Positions 7,278-15,650 of a stretch of 44,862 nt of DNA are shown in pieces. A program made the position numbers and the translations under genes. The stretch covers positions 1 to 44,862 of the forward strand of contig UQPB01000028.1 in the NCBI GenBank assembly GCA_900542835.1, in the 5' to 3' direction. Origin of the DNA: an uncultured Pelosinus sp. (GTDB lineage: Bacteria > Bacillota > Negativicutes > Sporomusales > Acetonemataceae). Position 1 is the first letter of the stretch; every line of letters begins with the position of its first letter. Under the pieces are notes generated by a model. That model had not been told where the DNA came from and ran no database searches. It saw only the letters and a program-made list of their open reading frames with translations.

Positions 7278-8423
7278 ATGAAGATTCGCATTCTCATGCT
7301 GCTTTGCTGTTGCCTGCTGCTGCTGTCTACCGCGCAAGCCGCCGATCCCCGCATTAAAGCCGATGCCGCTATCCTCATGGATATGAAGACCGGCCAGATC
7401 CTCTGGAATAACAATATGCACCGCCGTCTGGCTCCGGCCAGCACCACTAAGATCCTGACCGCGATCATCGCCATTGAGCAAGGCCAGCTTGACGCAGACG
7501 TTGTTGTCAGCCCCCGCGCAGCCGCAACCCGCGGTTCGTCAATGTACCTTTATTCCGGCCAGGTCCTGAGCTTGCGGGAACTTTTGGAAGGGCTGATGCT
7601 GCGCTCCGGCAACGACGCCGCTGTCGCCATCGCCGAACACATCGACGGCTCAACGGAAGAATTCGCCCGGCGGATGAATGCCAAGGCGGTTGCCATCGGC
7701 GCCAAGGGCAGTAATTTTATCAACCCGAACGGGTTAAGCGCCGTCGGCCATTACTCGTCGGCCCACGATCTGGCCGTTATCGCCCGTTATGCACTGTCCA
7801 ACCCGGTATTTGCCGGCATTGTCCGCACCCGGGAAACCAATATCGACTGGCTGGATCGCAAAGGCAAGGAGCAGGAAAAAGCGATTCGCAATACCAATAA
7901 GCTATTGTGGATGTTCGCCGACGCTGACGGCGTCAAGACCGGCACCACCAACGAGGCCGGCCCCTGCCTGGTTGCCAGCGCCACCAGACAGGGACAAAAG
8001 CTGATCTCTGTCGTTCTCCACGATCATGAACGCTGGTCAGACTCCATGCGTCTGCTGCAATTCGGGTTTCAGAACTTTGAGTTAATCGATTATGGCAGCC
8101 AAGGCCAGGCTGTTGCCACACTGCCTGTAGACGGTGGTTTAACGCCTGCGGTCAGCGTCAGCCTGGCGGCCAATGCGGCCGTTGTCGTTAAAGCGGGCGA
8201 CGCCGCCGCCACCAGTGTTGAGGTCGAGCTGCCGGAGCTGCTGAAGGCGCCGGTGTTTCCAGGTCAAAAGGTTGGTGAAGTTATCTTCTACAACCAGGAT
8301 AAAGCGATTAAAGTTGTTGACATTGTCGCTGACAGCGAAGTCGAGGAGAAAACGGTCAGCCGCCTGATCATGAATCAGCTGACCCGCTTTTATCGACGCT
8401 TGGCTAACTGGGGCGTGCTCTGA
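7278..8423 (+). CDS. D-alanyl-D-alanine carboxypeptidase (DacF/PBP5-type)
   Basis: A 381-residue penicillin-binding protein that trims the terminal D-Ala of muropeptides outside the membrane. It has a signal peptide (to about residue 21, AQA|AD) and the three serine-peptidase S11 motifs: S55-T-T-K58, S110-G-N112 and K220-T-G222. A PBP5_C beta domain (about 275-365) and a C-terminal amphipathic stretch probably touch the membrane. RBS GGAGG is 7 nt upstream. The gene ends at a bidirectional terminator shared with cheR. A vegetative or sporulation (DacF) role cannot be separated here. Confidence 0.92.
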   Translation: MKIRILMLLCCCLLLLSTAQAADPRIKADAAILMDMKTGQILWNNNMHRRLAPASTTKILTAIIAIEQGQLDADVVVSPRAAATRGSSMYLYSGQVLSLRELLEGLMLRSGNDAAVAIAEHIDGSTEEFARRMNAKAVAIGAKGSNFINPNGLSAVGHYSSAHDLAVIARYALSNPVFAGIVRTRETNIDWLDRKGKEQEKAIRNTNKLLWMFADADGVKTGTTNEAGPCLVASATRQGQKLISVVLHDHERWSDSMRLLQFGFQNFELIDYGSQGQAVATLPVDGGLTPAVSVSLAANAAVVVKAGDAAATSVEVELPELLKAPVFPGQKVGEVIFYNQDKAIKVVDIVADSEVEEKTVSRLIMNQLTRFYRRLANWGVL

Positions 8424-8470
8424 CGTTGCCGGAAACGGGCATGCCGCCGGGGGCGCAAGCGCACGACACA

Positions 8471-8500
8471 AAAAGCCGCCATGCACTGGCGGCTTTTCTT
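8471..8500. terminator. Bidirectional terminator between the carboxypeptidase gene and cheR
   Basis: AAAAGCCGCC (8471-8480) and GGCGGCTTTT (8488-8497) form a perfect 10-bp hairpin with A and T runs on opposite sides, suiting termination in both directions. Confidence 0.9.
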
Positions 8501-8512
8501 ATTAGCTTCAGA

Positions 8513-9295
8513 TCAGTTGAATGGTTTGCGATAGAAAAATGGCAGGTACGACTGGAAGCCCATATCGCGGAAATTAAGAATTGCCTCGGTACCGCCGACA
8601 AACAGAACGCCGCCCGGTTTCAGCGCGGCGAAAAAGCGCCGGTATAAGGCATCCTTGGCCTCCTCCGTAAAGTAAATGACCACATTGCGGCAGAGGATCA
8701 GATCAAAGCCGGTCTCAAACTTATCCAGCAGCAGATTGTGGCGGGCAAATTCCACCCGCTCCTTGACCGTAGCCTGCAGGCTGTACGAGCCGGCCGTTTC
8801 CTTAAAATATTTCGCCAGCCTGGCGGGAGGCATGTTTTTCATCTCATTGGCGCTGTAAACACCGTTTTTCGCTTTTGTCAGCATTTCCACATCCAAATCG
8901 GTGGCCAAGATCCGGTGCTTCACATTCGGCGTTTTCTCCATCAGAATCATCGCCAGGGAATACGGCTCCGCGCCGATAGAGCAGCCGGCGCTCCAAATAT
9001 TCAGGCGGGGGCTGGCCGCAAGCAGATCGGAGAGAACCTTGTTCTCCAGTTCCACAAATTTTTCCGGTGTCCGGAAAAACTCGGTCACATTAATGGTTAA
9101 ATAATCGATAAAATCTTTATACAGCTTATTGTCAGACTCGATCAGCCGGAAAAAGTCCATATAGGTTGTTTTGCCGTGACGAGTCATCAAATTGCTGATC
9201 CGGCGCTGCATCTGCGCCGGCTTATAATCATTCAGGTTGATATTGGATTTGGCAAAAAGTTTTTCTTTGAATTGCTCCCAGTCGTTTACACTCAT
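8513..9295 (-). CDS. cheR: CheR chemoreceptor protein-glutamate methyltransferase
   Basis: A cytosolic enzyme of 260 residues that methylates glutamates on chemoreceptors using S-adenosylmethionine. It has the CheR N-terminal helical domain (about 1-75, with QMQRRISNLMTRHG) and the methyltransferase domain: SAM motif WSAGCSIGAEPYSLAM, then LATDLDVEMLTKA, LILCRNVVIYF and LKPGGVLFVGGTE. The start ATG 9295 is chosen by the GGGGAG 8 nt upstream; the open frame runs further but without RBS. No other che gene is adjacent, but two chemoreceptors occur in this window (21477 and 42313). Confidence 0.95.
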   Translation of the reverse strand: MSVNDWEQFKEKLFAKSNINLNDYKPAQMQRRISNLMTRHGKTTYMDFFRLIESDNKLYKDFIDYLTINVTEFFRTPEKFVELENKVLSDLLAASPRLNIWSAGCSIGAEPYSLAMILMEKTPNVKHRILATDLDVEMLTKAKNGVYSANEMKNMPPARLAKYFKETAGSYSLQATVKERVEFARHNLLLDKFETGFDLILCRNVVIYFTEEAKDALYRRFFAALKPGGVLFVGGTEAILNFRDMGFQSYLPFFYRKPFN

Positions 9296-9417
9296 CCCAT
9301 CATCTCCCCACTGCTCTTGTCCGACAAAAATTCGACAAGCCGCTGCCGAAATCCTCTGCCGCCACCGGAAAAGCCGGAAAGTAAGGAGACGAGACGTTGG
9401 CGATCCGCAGGCCGCTC

Positions 9418-9496
9418 CGACTACCAGGCGTCCCGTGCTGCCGCGGCAATGCGTCCTAAGGTACGTTAAGCGGGGCAACAACGCAGGCGGGACTCC
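9418..9496 (+). repeat. Palindromic GTACGC-core repeat, degenerate copy
   Basis: This stretch aligns in order with the copy at 9525-9615: CCAGGCG, then GGCAATGCGTCCTAAGGTACG, then GGGGCAACAACGCAG. The core hairpin is worn (GCGTCC instead of GCGTACC). Outer arms AAGGAG/CTCCTT are still visible about the unit. Confidence 0.6.
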
Positions 9497-9524
9497 TTCT
9501 TTCTGTTAGAATCGTCAACAGTGC

Positions 9525-9615
9525 CCGGATGCTAGGCGGCCCTGCCCGCCCGCAGCAACGCGTACCGGAAGGTACGCTGGCAAGGGCAGGCAGGACCAAC
9601 AACGCAGATGGATGC
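9525..9615 (+). repeat. Palindromic GTACGC-core repeat, well-preserved copy
   Basis: The copy has core hairpin GCGTACC-GGAA-GGTACGC (9560-9577) inside a second stem CCTGCCC/GGGCAGG. Its order of boxes, CTAGGCGG, GCAGCAACGCGTACC, GGTACGCTGGCAAGGG and CCAACAACGCAGATGG, matches the reverse complement of 44760-44860 almost base for base. It sits downstream of the cupin gene. Confidence 0.75.
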
Positions 9616-9626
9616 TTTTGGCGGTT

Positions 9627-9953
9627 CTAGAGGAAGTCGGCGCGGCAGGGGGTGAAGGCGTCTACGATCACTGAATCCTCTTCCAGGGCAACAACCCCGT
9701 GCAGCGTATTTTTCGGTGCGTAATAACTGTCGCCCTGCCGCACAATCTTGGTCTCGTCGCCCACAGTCAGCTCAAAGCTGCCTTTAGCGATATAGCCGAC
9801 CTGATCATGCTCCTCATGTTTATGCGGTGTGCCTACACCGCCTTTGGCAAAGCGGAATTCGACCAACATCAAGTTCTCGCCATAACTAAGAACTCGCCTG
9901 ACATTTTTGTCGCTGAGACGGGTTTCAGCAACACTCGCATACTCGACAATCAT
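9627..9953 (-). CDS. Small cupin-domain protein
   Basis: A 108-residue single-domain beta-barrel protein. The metal-binding cupin motif 1 is G..TPHKHEEHDQVGYIAKG and motif 2 is about GDSYYAPKNTLHGV. No catalytic activity can be read. The start is ATG 9953 because GGAGG lies 5 nt before it. A further ATG at 9971 overlaps the upstream stop but has no RBS. It is last of a probable operon fhs-folD-spo0E-like-cupin, linked by overlapping or closely spaced ends. Confidence 0.85.
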   Translation of the reverse strand: MIVEYASVAETRLSDKNVRRVLSYGENLMLVEFRFAKGGVGTPHKHEEHDQVGYIAKGSFELTVGDETKIVRQGDSYYAPKNTLHGVVALEEDSVIVDAFTPCRADFL

Positions 9954-9967
9954 CCTGTCTCCTCCGT

Positions 9968-10138
9968 TCATATCGCTTTGCGTTTATTTCGTTCAAAATC
10001 AACAAGCAGCAAATCGAGTTCCCGGCTAAGCCGGATAATATCCTGGTCGTTTAGATTGAATCCTTTGGCTGCGACCAGACCATTTAGGCGGCTTCGCATT
10101 TCTTCAATTTTTTCTTCCTGCTCGTTTCGAGTTAGCAC
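9968..10138 (-). CDS. Spo0E-like aspartyl-phosphate phosphatase
   Basis: A 56-residue protein found by direct translation. It begins with GTG at 10138, which overlaps the TAA of the folD gene as GTGCTAA, and ends with TGA at 9968. The sequence is a two-helix hairpin with IEEMRSRLNGLVAAKG followed by the family motif LSRELDLLL (consensus S-x-E-L-D). Family members dephosphorylate Spo0A~P in the cytosol and so hold back sporulation. Its coupling to one-carbon genes is unusual and may just reflect read-through expression. The cupin gene starts within or just after its stop. Confidence 0.88.
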   Translation of the reverse strand: MLTRNEQEEKIEEMRSRLNGLVAAKGFNLNDQDIIRLSRELDLLLVDFERNKRKAI

Positions 10139-10974
10139 GCAAGCCGCCCTCTCTTCTTTTGATTCAGAACCGCCTCCATAACCATAACCGTACTGACGGT
10201 TCCGACCCCGCCCGGCACCGGGGTAATCGCTGCGGCCACCGGTTCAACCGACGCGAAATCAACATCGCCAACCAGTCCGGCTGGGGTGTCATTGATGCCG
10301 ACATCAATGACCACCGCTCCAGGCTTAACCATTGCGGCTTGAATCAACTGCGGCCGGCCGACGGCAGCAATCACAATATCGCCGCGGCCGATGACCTGAG
10401 CCAGGTCTGCGGTCTTTGAGTGACAAACCGTTACAGTCGCATCAGCCGCCAGCAAAAGCTGCGCCAGCGGTTTGCCGACAACATTGCTGCGGCCGACAAT
10501 AACCGCTTGCCGTCCGGCCAGGGGAATCCGGTAGTAGTCCAGAATGGCCATAACCGCCCGCGGCGTGCAAGGCGCCCAACGGCTTTTCCCCGTGGCGACC
10601 AGGCCGGCATTCAGGGGATTCAAGGAATCCACGTCTTTTAGATGCGACAGCCTTGCCGCAACGGCAGCGGCGCTGATCTGCGGCGGCATCGGCATCATCG
10701 GCAGAATCGAGTCTACGCCCGGATCGCTGTTTAACCGGTCAATAACTGTCAGAACCTCCGGTTCCGATACCGTCTGCGGCAGCTGGGTAAGCGCCACGTC
10801 AATCCCAACCGTCTCACCGAGCTTTTGCAGCCGCTGGCTGTATACACGGGAAGCGGCATCGTCTCCCGCCAGGATAATCGCCAGCTTCGGCGCTCTGTCG
10901 CCGGCGGCGGCTTCACTGCGGATCGCTTCCTTACGGACAGCGGCAACAGGCCCGCCGGCAAGAATAATGGCCAT
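10132..10974 (-). CDS. folD: FolD-type methylene-THF dehydrogenase lacking cyclohydrolase residues
   Basis: A 280-residue cytosolic enzyme of the FolD family (5,10-methylene-THF dehydrogenase / methenyl-THF cyclohydrolase). The Rossmann signature GRSNVVGKPLAQLL and PVPGGVGT are intact, and Asp116 (KDVDSLNP) matches the substrate Asp. The catalytic Lys four residues after Tyr45 is Leu49 (YSQRLQK), and the Gln of the usual VQLPLP segment is Met93 (PMMPMP). Both residues are needed for cyclohydrolase in studied FolDs, so this protein may be a dehydrogenase only. The start ATG 10974 has GGAGG 7 nt upstream. It lies 87 nt downstream of fhs. Confidence 0.88.
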   Translation of the reverse strand: MAIILAGGPVAAVRKEAIRSEAAAGDRAPKLAIILAGDDAASRVYSQRLQKLGETVGIDVALTQLPQTVSEPEVLTVIDRLNSDPGVDSILPMMPMPPQISAAAVAARLSHLKDVDSLNPLNAGLVATGKSRWAPCTPRAVMAILDYYRIPLAGRQAVIVGRSNVVGKPLAQLLLAADATVTVCHSKTADLAQVIGRGDIVIAAVGRPQLIQAAMVKPGAVVIDVGINDTPAGLVGDVDFASVEPVAAAITPVPGGVGTVSTVMVMEAVLNQKKRGRLAC

Positions 10975-11060
10975 GTACAATCCTCCTCAAAAATCTAGAG
11001 TCAGCGGCAGCGAAAAACGGCTCGTGCCGATGAAAATGATTTGCCCAAACAGCCAAATAT

Positions 11061-12728
11061 TTAAAACAAGCCGCTGATCCGGCCATCGCCATCAATGTCA
11101 ATGTTCTCCGCCGCCGGCCGTTTGGGCAGGCCGGGCATGGTCATGATATCGCCGGTCAGCAGCACGACAAAACCGGCACCGGCGGCAATTCTCGCCTGGC
11201 GTACCGTAATCGTAAAGCCTTGCGGCCGTCCCGCCAAAGACGAATCATCAGAAAAGGAGTACTGGGTTTTCGCCATGCATACCGGCAGGCTGCCAAAGCC
11301 ATTCTGCGTCAGCAGCGCCAGCGTCTGTTCAGCCTCCTTGCTGAAGTTGACAGCGGCAGCGCCATAAATCTCCCTGGCAATCAGCGCCGCTTTTTCCTTC
11401 AGCGGCAATTCAAGCGGATACAGCGGCTTAAACGCCGCCTGGCCGCTGTCGGTCAGCGCCAGGATCTTTTCCGCCAGCTCAATGCCGCCGGCGCCGCCTT
11501 TGGCCCACACGTCCGATAATGCGACCGGAGCGCCCATTTCAGCACAGATGGCGAGCACGGCATCCAGTTCCTCCTTGCTGTCGGTAGGAAAGATATTCAC
11601 AGCAACAACGGCAGGCACGCCGAACTTGCCGAGATTTTCATAATGCTTGGCAAGATTGGCCGCGCCGCGCCTGACCGCCGCCGCGTCCGGGCGGGCCAAA
11701 TCAGCCTTGGCAACACCGCCGTGCATCTTCAGCGCCCGGACAGTGGCGACCAGCACCGCTGCCTGCGGCGCCAGCGAGGCCATGCGGCACTTAATATCAA
11801 AGAATTTTTCAGCCCCCAGATCAGCGCCGAAGCCAGCCTCGGTAATCACATAGTCAGCTGTTTTCAGGGCCATACGGGTGGCCATGGCGCTATTACAGCC
11901 ATGGGCGATATTGGCAAACGGGCCGCCGTGAATGAGAGCCGGGACATTTTCCAGCGTCTGCACCAGATTAGGCTTTATCGCGTCCTTCAGCAACGCCGCC
12001 ATCGCTCCCGCCGCCTTGAGATCGCTGGCGGTGACAGCCTGGCCGTCATAGCTGTAAGCGACAATGATCCGGCTTAACCGCTGTTTCAGATCATCGAGGT
12101 CGTTGGCCAGACATAGTATTGCCATGACCTCGGAAGCGACCGATATATCATAGCCGTCTTCGCGGGGTACGCCGTGGGCCTTGCCGCCGAGGCCGACAAT
12201 AATATTCCGCAGGGCGCGGTCATTCATGTCAAGAACCCGCCGCCATACAATCCGCCGGGGATCGATATTCAGCACGTTACCCTGCTGCAGATGATTGTCA
12301 AGCATAGCCGACAACAGGTTGTGGGCTGTGCTGATGGCGTGGATATCGCCGGTAAAATGCAGATTAATGTCTTCCATCGGTACGACCTGGGAATAGCCGC
12401 CGCCAGCGGCTCCGCCCTTGACCCCCATGCAGGGGCCAAGCGAAGGCTCCCGCAGCGCTACAGCAACCTGCCGCCCCAGTTTTGCCAGCGCCTGCGCCAG
12501 CCCGACCGTTGTTGTCGACTTGCCTTCACCGGCGGGAGTCGGCGTAATTGCCGTCACCAAAATCAACTTGCCATCAGGCCGGCTCTTATCCTTGACGAGA
12601 TCAAGCGACAGCTTGGCCTTGTATTTTCCGTACTGCTCCAGACAGTCCTCACCAATTCCCAGTGCGGCTGCCACTTGTGAGATCGGCAGCATCTTCGCCG
12701 CCTGGGCAATTTCAATATCGCTTTGCAT
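11061..12728 (-). CDS. fhs: Formate--tetrahydrofolate ligase
   Basis: A 555-residue cytosolic enzyme that makes 10-formyl-THF from formate, THF and ATP, the entry step of the methyl branch of acetogenesis and a source of C1 units for purines. The P-loop TPTPAGEGKSTTT (about residue 64), GGAAGGGYSQVVPMEDINLHFTGD and the C-terminal TGDIMTMPGLPKRPAAENIDID are diagnostic. The length is standard. The start is ATG 12728 preceded by AGAGGTGAAG. It is first in an operon with the FolD homologue, as in many anaerobes. Confidence 0.97.
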   Translation of the reverse strand: MQSDIEIAQAAKMLPISQVAAALGIGEDCLEQYGKYKAKLSLDLVKDKSRPDGKLILVTAITPTPAGEGKSTTTVGLAQALAKLGRQVAVALREPSLGPCMGVKGGAAGGGYSQVVPMEDINLHFTGDIHAISTAHNLLSAMLDNHLQQGNVLNIDPRRIVWRRVLDMNDRALRNIIVGLGGKAHGVPREDGYDISVASEVMAILCLANDLDDLKQRLSRIIVAYSYDGQAVTASDLKAAGAMAALLKDAIKPNLVQTLENVPALIHGGPFANIAHGCNSAMATRMALKTADYVITEAGFGADLGAEKFFDIKCRMASLAPQAAVLVATVRALKMHGGVAKADLARPDAAAVRRGAANLAKHYENLGKFGVPAVVAVNIFPTDSKEELDAVLAICAEMGAPVALSDVWAKGGAGGIELAEKILALTDSGQAAFKPLYPLELPLKEKAALIAREIYGAAAVNFSKEAEQTLALLTQNGFGSLPVCMAKTQYSFSDDSSLAGRPQGFTITVRQARIAAGAGFVVLLTGDIMTMPGLPKRPAAENIDIDGDGRISGLF

Positions 12729-12854
12729 AACTTCACCTCTGCCACAATCTAGTATCCAAACCTTGCCCCATAGTATTCGTTTTGCGGTTGCCGCTTTCCT
12801 CCCCGCCATGCAAAGTCTTCTTGTATTCTGCTAGGAATTAACACGACATAATCG

Positions 12855-12885
12855 GGAATAATTCGACTTGCGCCAGTTGATAATA
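12855..12885 (+). promoter_or_regulatory. Possible sigma-G-type promoter of the SASP gene
   Basis: GGAATA (12855-12860), an 18-nt spacer and GATAATA (12879-12885) approximate the forespore sigma-G pattern (TGAATA-17/18-CATACTA) and sit 30 nt before the GTG start. The match is imperfect; the call leans on the gene being a SASP. Confidence 0.4.
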
Positions 12886-12914
12886 TGAGTGTAAAACAAA
12901 AGGAGGTGATAACT

Positions 12915-13115
12915 GTGGCAAGCAGCAACAAACCGGTAAATGCCAACGCCGCAAACGCTCTCGACCGTATGAAATATGAGGTCGCTACCGAACTGGGAAT
13001 CGCTGATACGGTCCGTTCGCAGGGCTGGGCAACGATGACTTCGGCTGACTGCGGTCGTGTCGGCGGCCATATGGTCCGCAAAATGATCGAACAGTACGAA
13101 TCCAACATGAAATAA
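12915..13115 (+). CDS. Alpha/beta-type small acid-soluble spore protein
   Basis: A 66-residue DNA-binding protein that coats and protects forespore DNA and is degraded by GPR at germination. Both family blocks are present: MKYEVATELGI (the GPR-cleavage block) and MTSADCGRVGGHMVRKMI (equivalent of MTSRENGSVGG). The real start is GTG 12915, set by AGGAGGTGAT at 12901-12910. The upstream in-frame ATG at 12885 lies inside the proposed promoter. It is monocistronic and followed by a strong terminator. Confidence 0.96.
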   Translation: MASSNKPVNANAANALDRMKYEVATELGIADTVRSQGWATMTSADCGRVGGHMVRKMIEQYESNMK

Positions 13116-13148
13116 GCTTGTACAGCTATCTCATCTTTCCGATTTAAA

Positions 13149-13184
13149 AAGAAGGGCGGCATTGCCGCCCTTCTTCAATTTTTC
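13149..13184. terminator. Bidirectional terminator between SASP and PBP genes
   Basis: A perfect 12-bp stem (AAGAAGGGCGGC, ATT, GCCGCCCTTCTT, 13149-13175) is followed by TCAATTTTT on the plus strand and by T residues on the minus strand. It serves the SASP gene and the convergent PBP gene. Confidence 0.9.
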
Positions 13185-15139
13185 TATTGCGTAAAGGTGA
13201 CCCGAACGGCTGCGCCGGCGGAAACATTTGCCTTTGGCGGCGGCTCCTGACTGACAGCGAGGCCGCTGCCGACAGGCGAAAACGCCAAATTAGCCTCCGC
13301 CAGCAGCCGCGCCGCCTCACGCACTGTCTTGCCGCGGACATCCGGCACCGTCGTCTGTCCCTGCCGGTCAAGCGCATTATCCATGCCGGGCTCCAGATCC
13401 CGCTGCGGCTGAGGCGGCGGCGCCGCCGCCGTATTTTGCTGCAAAGACCGATACAGCATGATCTGGGTCATAATTTCTTTAAATACCGGTGCCGCCACCT
13501 GTCCGCCATAATACATCCCGTCCGGATCGTCAATGACGATCAGCGCCGCCAGCTGCGGCTCCTCCACCGGACCAAAGCCGGCGAAGGAAGCAATATAGCT
13601 GCCCCGCTCATAGCCCGATCCGTTGCTCTTTAGCTTTTCAGCCGTTCCGGTTTTGCCGGCGAAGCGATAGCCGGATACGGCCGCCTGCTTGCCGCCGCCC
13701 GTAGACACCACCAGCTCCATCATCGCCGTCAGATCCCTGGCGGCGGCCGGCGAAATCACCTGGCGTACCGGCTCGGTTGTACCATGCGACAGCGTAGTCC
13801 CGTCCTGGCGGCGAAGTTCCTTTACAATGTACGGTCTAAGCAGGACGCCGTCATTGGCAATTGCCGCAATCGCCGTCAGCAGTTGAACCGGCGTCACCGC
13901 AATGCTTTGACCGATAGAGACGCTGGCCACATCCGAAAGCCGCATGGCTTTGGCGTCAAACAGCAGCCCCCCCTCCTCGCCCGGCAGCTGCAGATCAGTA
14001 GCGCGGCCAAAGCCGAACTGGCGGGTATACTGCATCAGCCGCTCCGCTCCCAGCCGTTCGCCGATCATGACAAAACCGGTGTTGAGCGAGTCCTTAACCA
14101 CGTCGCGGAACGGGATTACCCCCCTGCCCTCACCATCCCAGTTCTGAACCGTAATGCCGCCGATGGAAATTTTGCCGGAATCGGTAAACAGCTCATCCGG
14201 CCTGACCAACCCCTCCTGCAATGCCGCTGCCGTCACCACCGCTTTAAAGGTCGACCCCGGCTCATATACAAAGGATACGGCACGGTTCTGCCAAACCTCC
14301 GGCGCATAGCGGCCAAACCGGTTGGGATCATAGCCGGGACGGCTGGCCATCGCCAGAATTTCCCCGCTGCGGGGATCCATAATGATCGCGGTCGCGCTCT
14401 TAGCCTTTTTTTCAGTCATAACCTTGTCCAGTGCCTTCTCGACAATAAACTGCATGCTGGCATCAAGTGTCAGATACAGATTGGTCATCGGACTGACCTC
14501 GTCACTGCGGAAAACCGACTGAAAAATCGGCACACCCTGACTGTCGGTATCAACCAGCCGCTTCACTGTTTCGCTGCGAATCAGCCGGTCATACGACAAT
14601 TCCAGCCCCTCAAGGCCAATATCGTCTGTGCCGACAAACCCCAGTACATGCGCCGCCAGCATACCGTTGGGATAATAACGCTTGCTTTCCTCGACAAAAT
14701 GCAGGCCTGTCAGGCGGTCAGAGGCGATAGCAGCTTTAATCTGATCGGAAATCTCCGGTTCCAGCGTCCGCCTGATCCAGACAAAACGGCTGTCGGTAGC
14801 GAGCAGTTCCAGCAGATCGGCTGTTCGCATCGCCAGAATCGGCGCCAGCAATCGGGCGGTCTCTTCCCGCCGCTGTGCCGGTATTTCGCCGGGATCGGCA
14901 TATAAGGATTTTCGCATGGCGCTGATGGCCAGTTCACGGCCATTGCGGTCGTAGATTACGCCGCGCGGCGAGTACAGCAGCCGCGTGTCCTTTAACTGAG
15001 CCTGCATTTTTTCAGCCATCGCTTTGCCATCGACAAACTGGATCCAGGCTATCCGCAGCGCCAGCAGCGCCAGCGCTGCCATAATCAGCGTCAAAACCAA
15101 AGCAATCCGTTTATAAACAGGTTGAACCCCTAATCGCAT
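13184..15139 (-). CDS. spoVD: SpoVD/FtsI-like class B penicillin-binding transpeptidase with PASTA domain
   Basis: A 651-residue membrane protein that cross-links peptidoglycan outside the membrane. It has one N-terminal transmembrane helix (about 11-35), a PBP dimerisation domain (about 50-210), a transpeptidase domain with S296-T-F-K299, S351-L-N353 and K496-T-G498, and one PASTA domain at the end (about 592-651, TVPDVRGKTVREA). A single PASTA is typical of SpoVD, which builds spore cortex; a cell-division PBP2b relative is the alternative. It stands outside any dcw cluster, next to a SASP gene. The start is ATG 15139, with GGAG 8 nt upstream. Confidence 0.88.
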   Translation of the reverse strand: MRLGVQPVYKRIALVLTLIMAALALLALRIAWIQFVDGKAMAEKMQAQLKDTRLLYSPRGVIYDRNGRELAISAMRKSLYADPGEIPAQRREETARLLAPILAMRTADLLELLATDSRFVWIRRTLEPEISDQIKAAIASDRLTGLHFVEESKRYYPNGMLAAHVLGFVGTDDIGLEGLELSYDRLIRSETVKRLVDTDSQGVPIFQSVFRSDEVSPMTNLYLTLDASMQFIVEKALDKVMTEKKAKSATAIIMDPRSGEILAMASRPGYDPNRFGRYAPEVWQNRAVSFVYEPGSTFKAVVTAAALQEGLVRPDELFTDSGKISIGGITVQNWDGEGRGVIPFRDVVKDSLNTGFVMIGERLGAERLMQYTRQFGFGRATDLQLPGEEGGLLFDAKAMRLSDVASVSIGQSIAVTPVQLLTAIAAIANDGVLLRPYIVKELRRQDGTTLSHGTTEPVRQVISPAAARDLTAMMELVVSTGGGKQAAVSGYRFAGKTGTAEKLKSNGSGYERGSYIASFAGFGPVEEPQLAALIVIDDPDGMYYGGQVAAPVFKEIMTQIMLYRSLQQNTAAAPPPQPQRDLEPGMDNALDRQGQTTVPDVRGKTVREAARLLAEANLAFSPVGSGLAVSQEPPPKANVSAGAAVRVTFTQ

Positions 15140-15155
15140 TATTGTCACTCCGCCA

Positions 15156-15650
15156 TTATAAATTCGGGCCCTGTACTATCTGAGCTTCCAGCCAGGCGCG
15201 CGTCTCCGGATGCAGCAGCATCCGTCCGGCATTTTCGCGATACCAGGGCAAAACGGCCTGACGGCCGGGCATGCGGGCAACAGCCCGCCAGTCGGCCAGC
15301 ATCTCCCGCCGGTATTCATCCGGCATCGGCAGCACCTTATACACGCGGCAGTCCAGCATAACCACCCAGCATTGCCAGTGATGCCGGTTGCGGCGATAAT
15401 GGCAGTTCCAGCTCGCGGCCAGTTCATCCGGCACGTTAGCCGCAAGGTACCAGCCGCTTTCATCCTGATAGTCGAGGGAACGGTTAAGCAATGCCGCTGT
15501 CCGCGGCCCCCATTCAGCCGGCGAAAACTTGCTCAGATCATGCGTCAGGCCGCGCCAGGGAATGCCTAGCTTACAGGCCTCTAAAAAAACCAGGCGTTTA
15601 TGTTCAAGCAGGTAGCGCAAAAACCGCCAATGCTGCATCAACTGCAACAC
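15156..15650 (-). CDS. DUF5662 family protein
   Basis: A 164-residue soluble protein rich in Trp, His and Arg. Conserved-looking blocks are LTHDLSKFSPAEW (about 35-47), RRNRHHWQCWV (about 85-95) and MPDEYRREMLADW, as in DUF5662 proteins of Firmicutes and their phages. The HD and HH pairs could bind metal; no activity is known. A GTG at 15650 (GAGGTGATC just upstream) is taken as start, with ATG 15638 as an alternative. It is 16 nt upstream of the PBP gene on the same strand. Confidence 0.7.
   Translation of the reverse strand: MLQLMQHWRFLRYLLEHKRLVFLEACKLGIPWRGLTHDLSKFSPAEWGPRTAALLNRSLDYQDESGWYLAANVPDELAASWNCHYRRNRHHWQCWVVMLDCRVYKVLPMPDEYRREMLADWRAVARMPGRQAVLPWYRENAGRMLLHPETRAWLEAQIVQGPNL

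Larger units (their letters stand above)
9296..9626. other. Gene-free stretch holding two palindromic repeat copies
   Basis: No supported ORF is seen. Most of the region is taken up by two diverged copies of the GCGTAC-core repeat described at 9418-9496 and 9525-9615. The first about 100 bp, next to cheR, show no clear promoter. Confidence 0.7.

Noticed and set aside
13784..14905. 373-codon open frame on the plus strand
   Set aside because: It lies fully antisense to the PBP gene, whose motifs are complete. GC-rich third positions create such frames; it has no RBS and a low-complexity composition.
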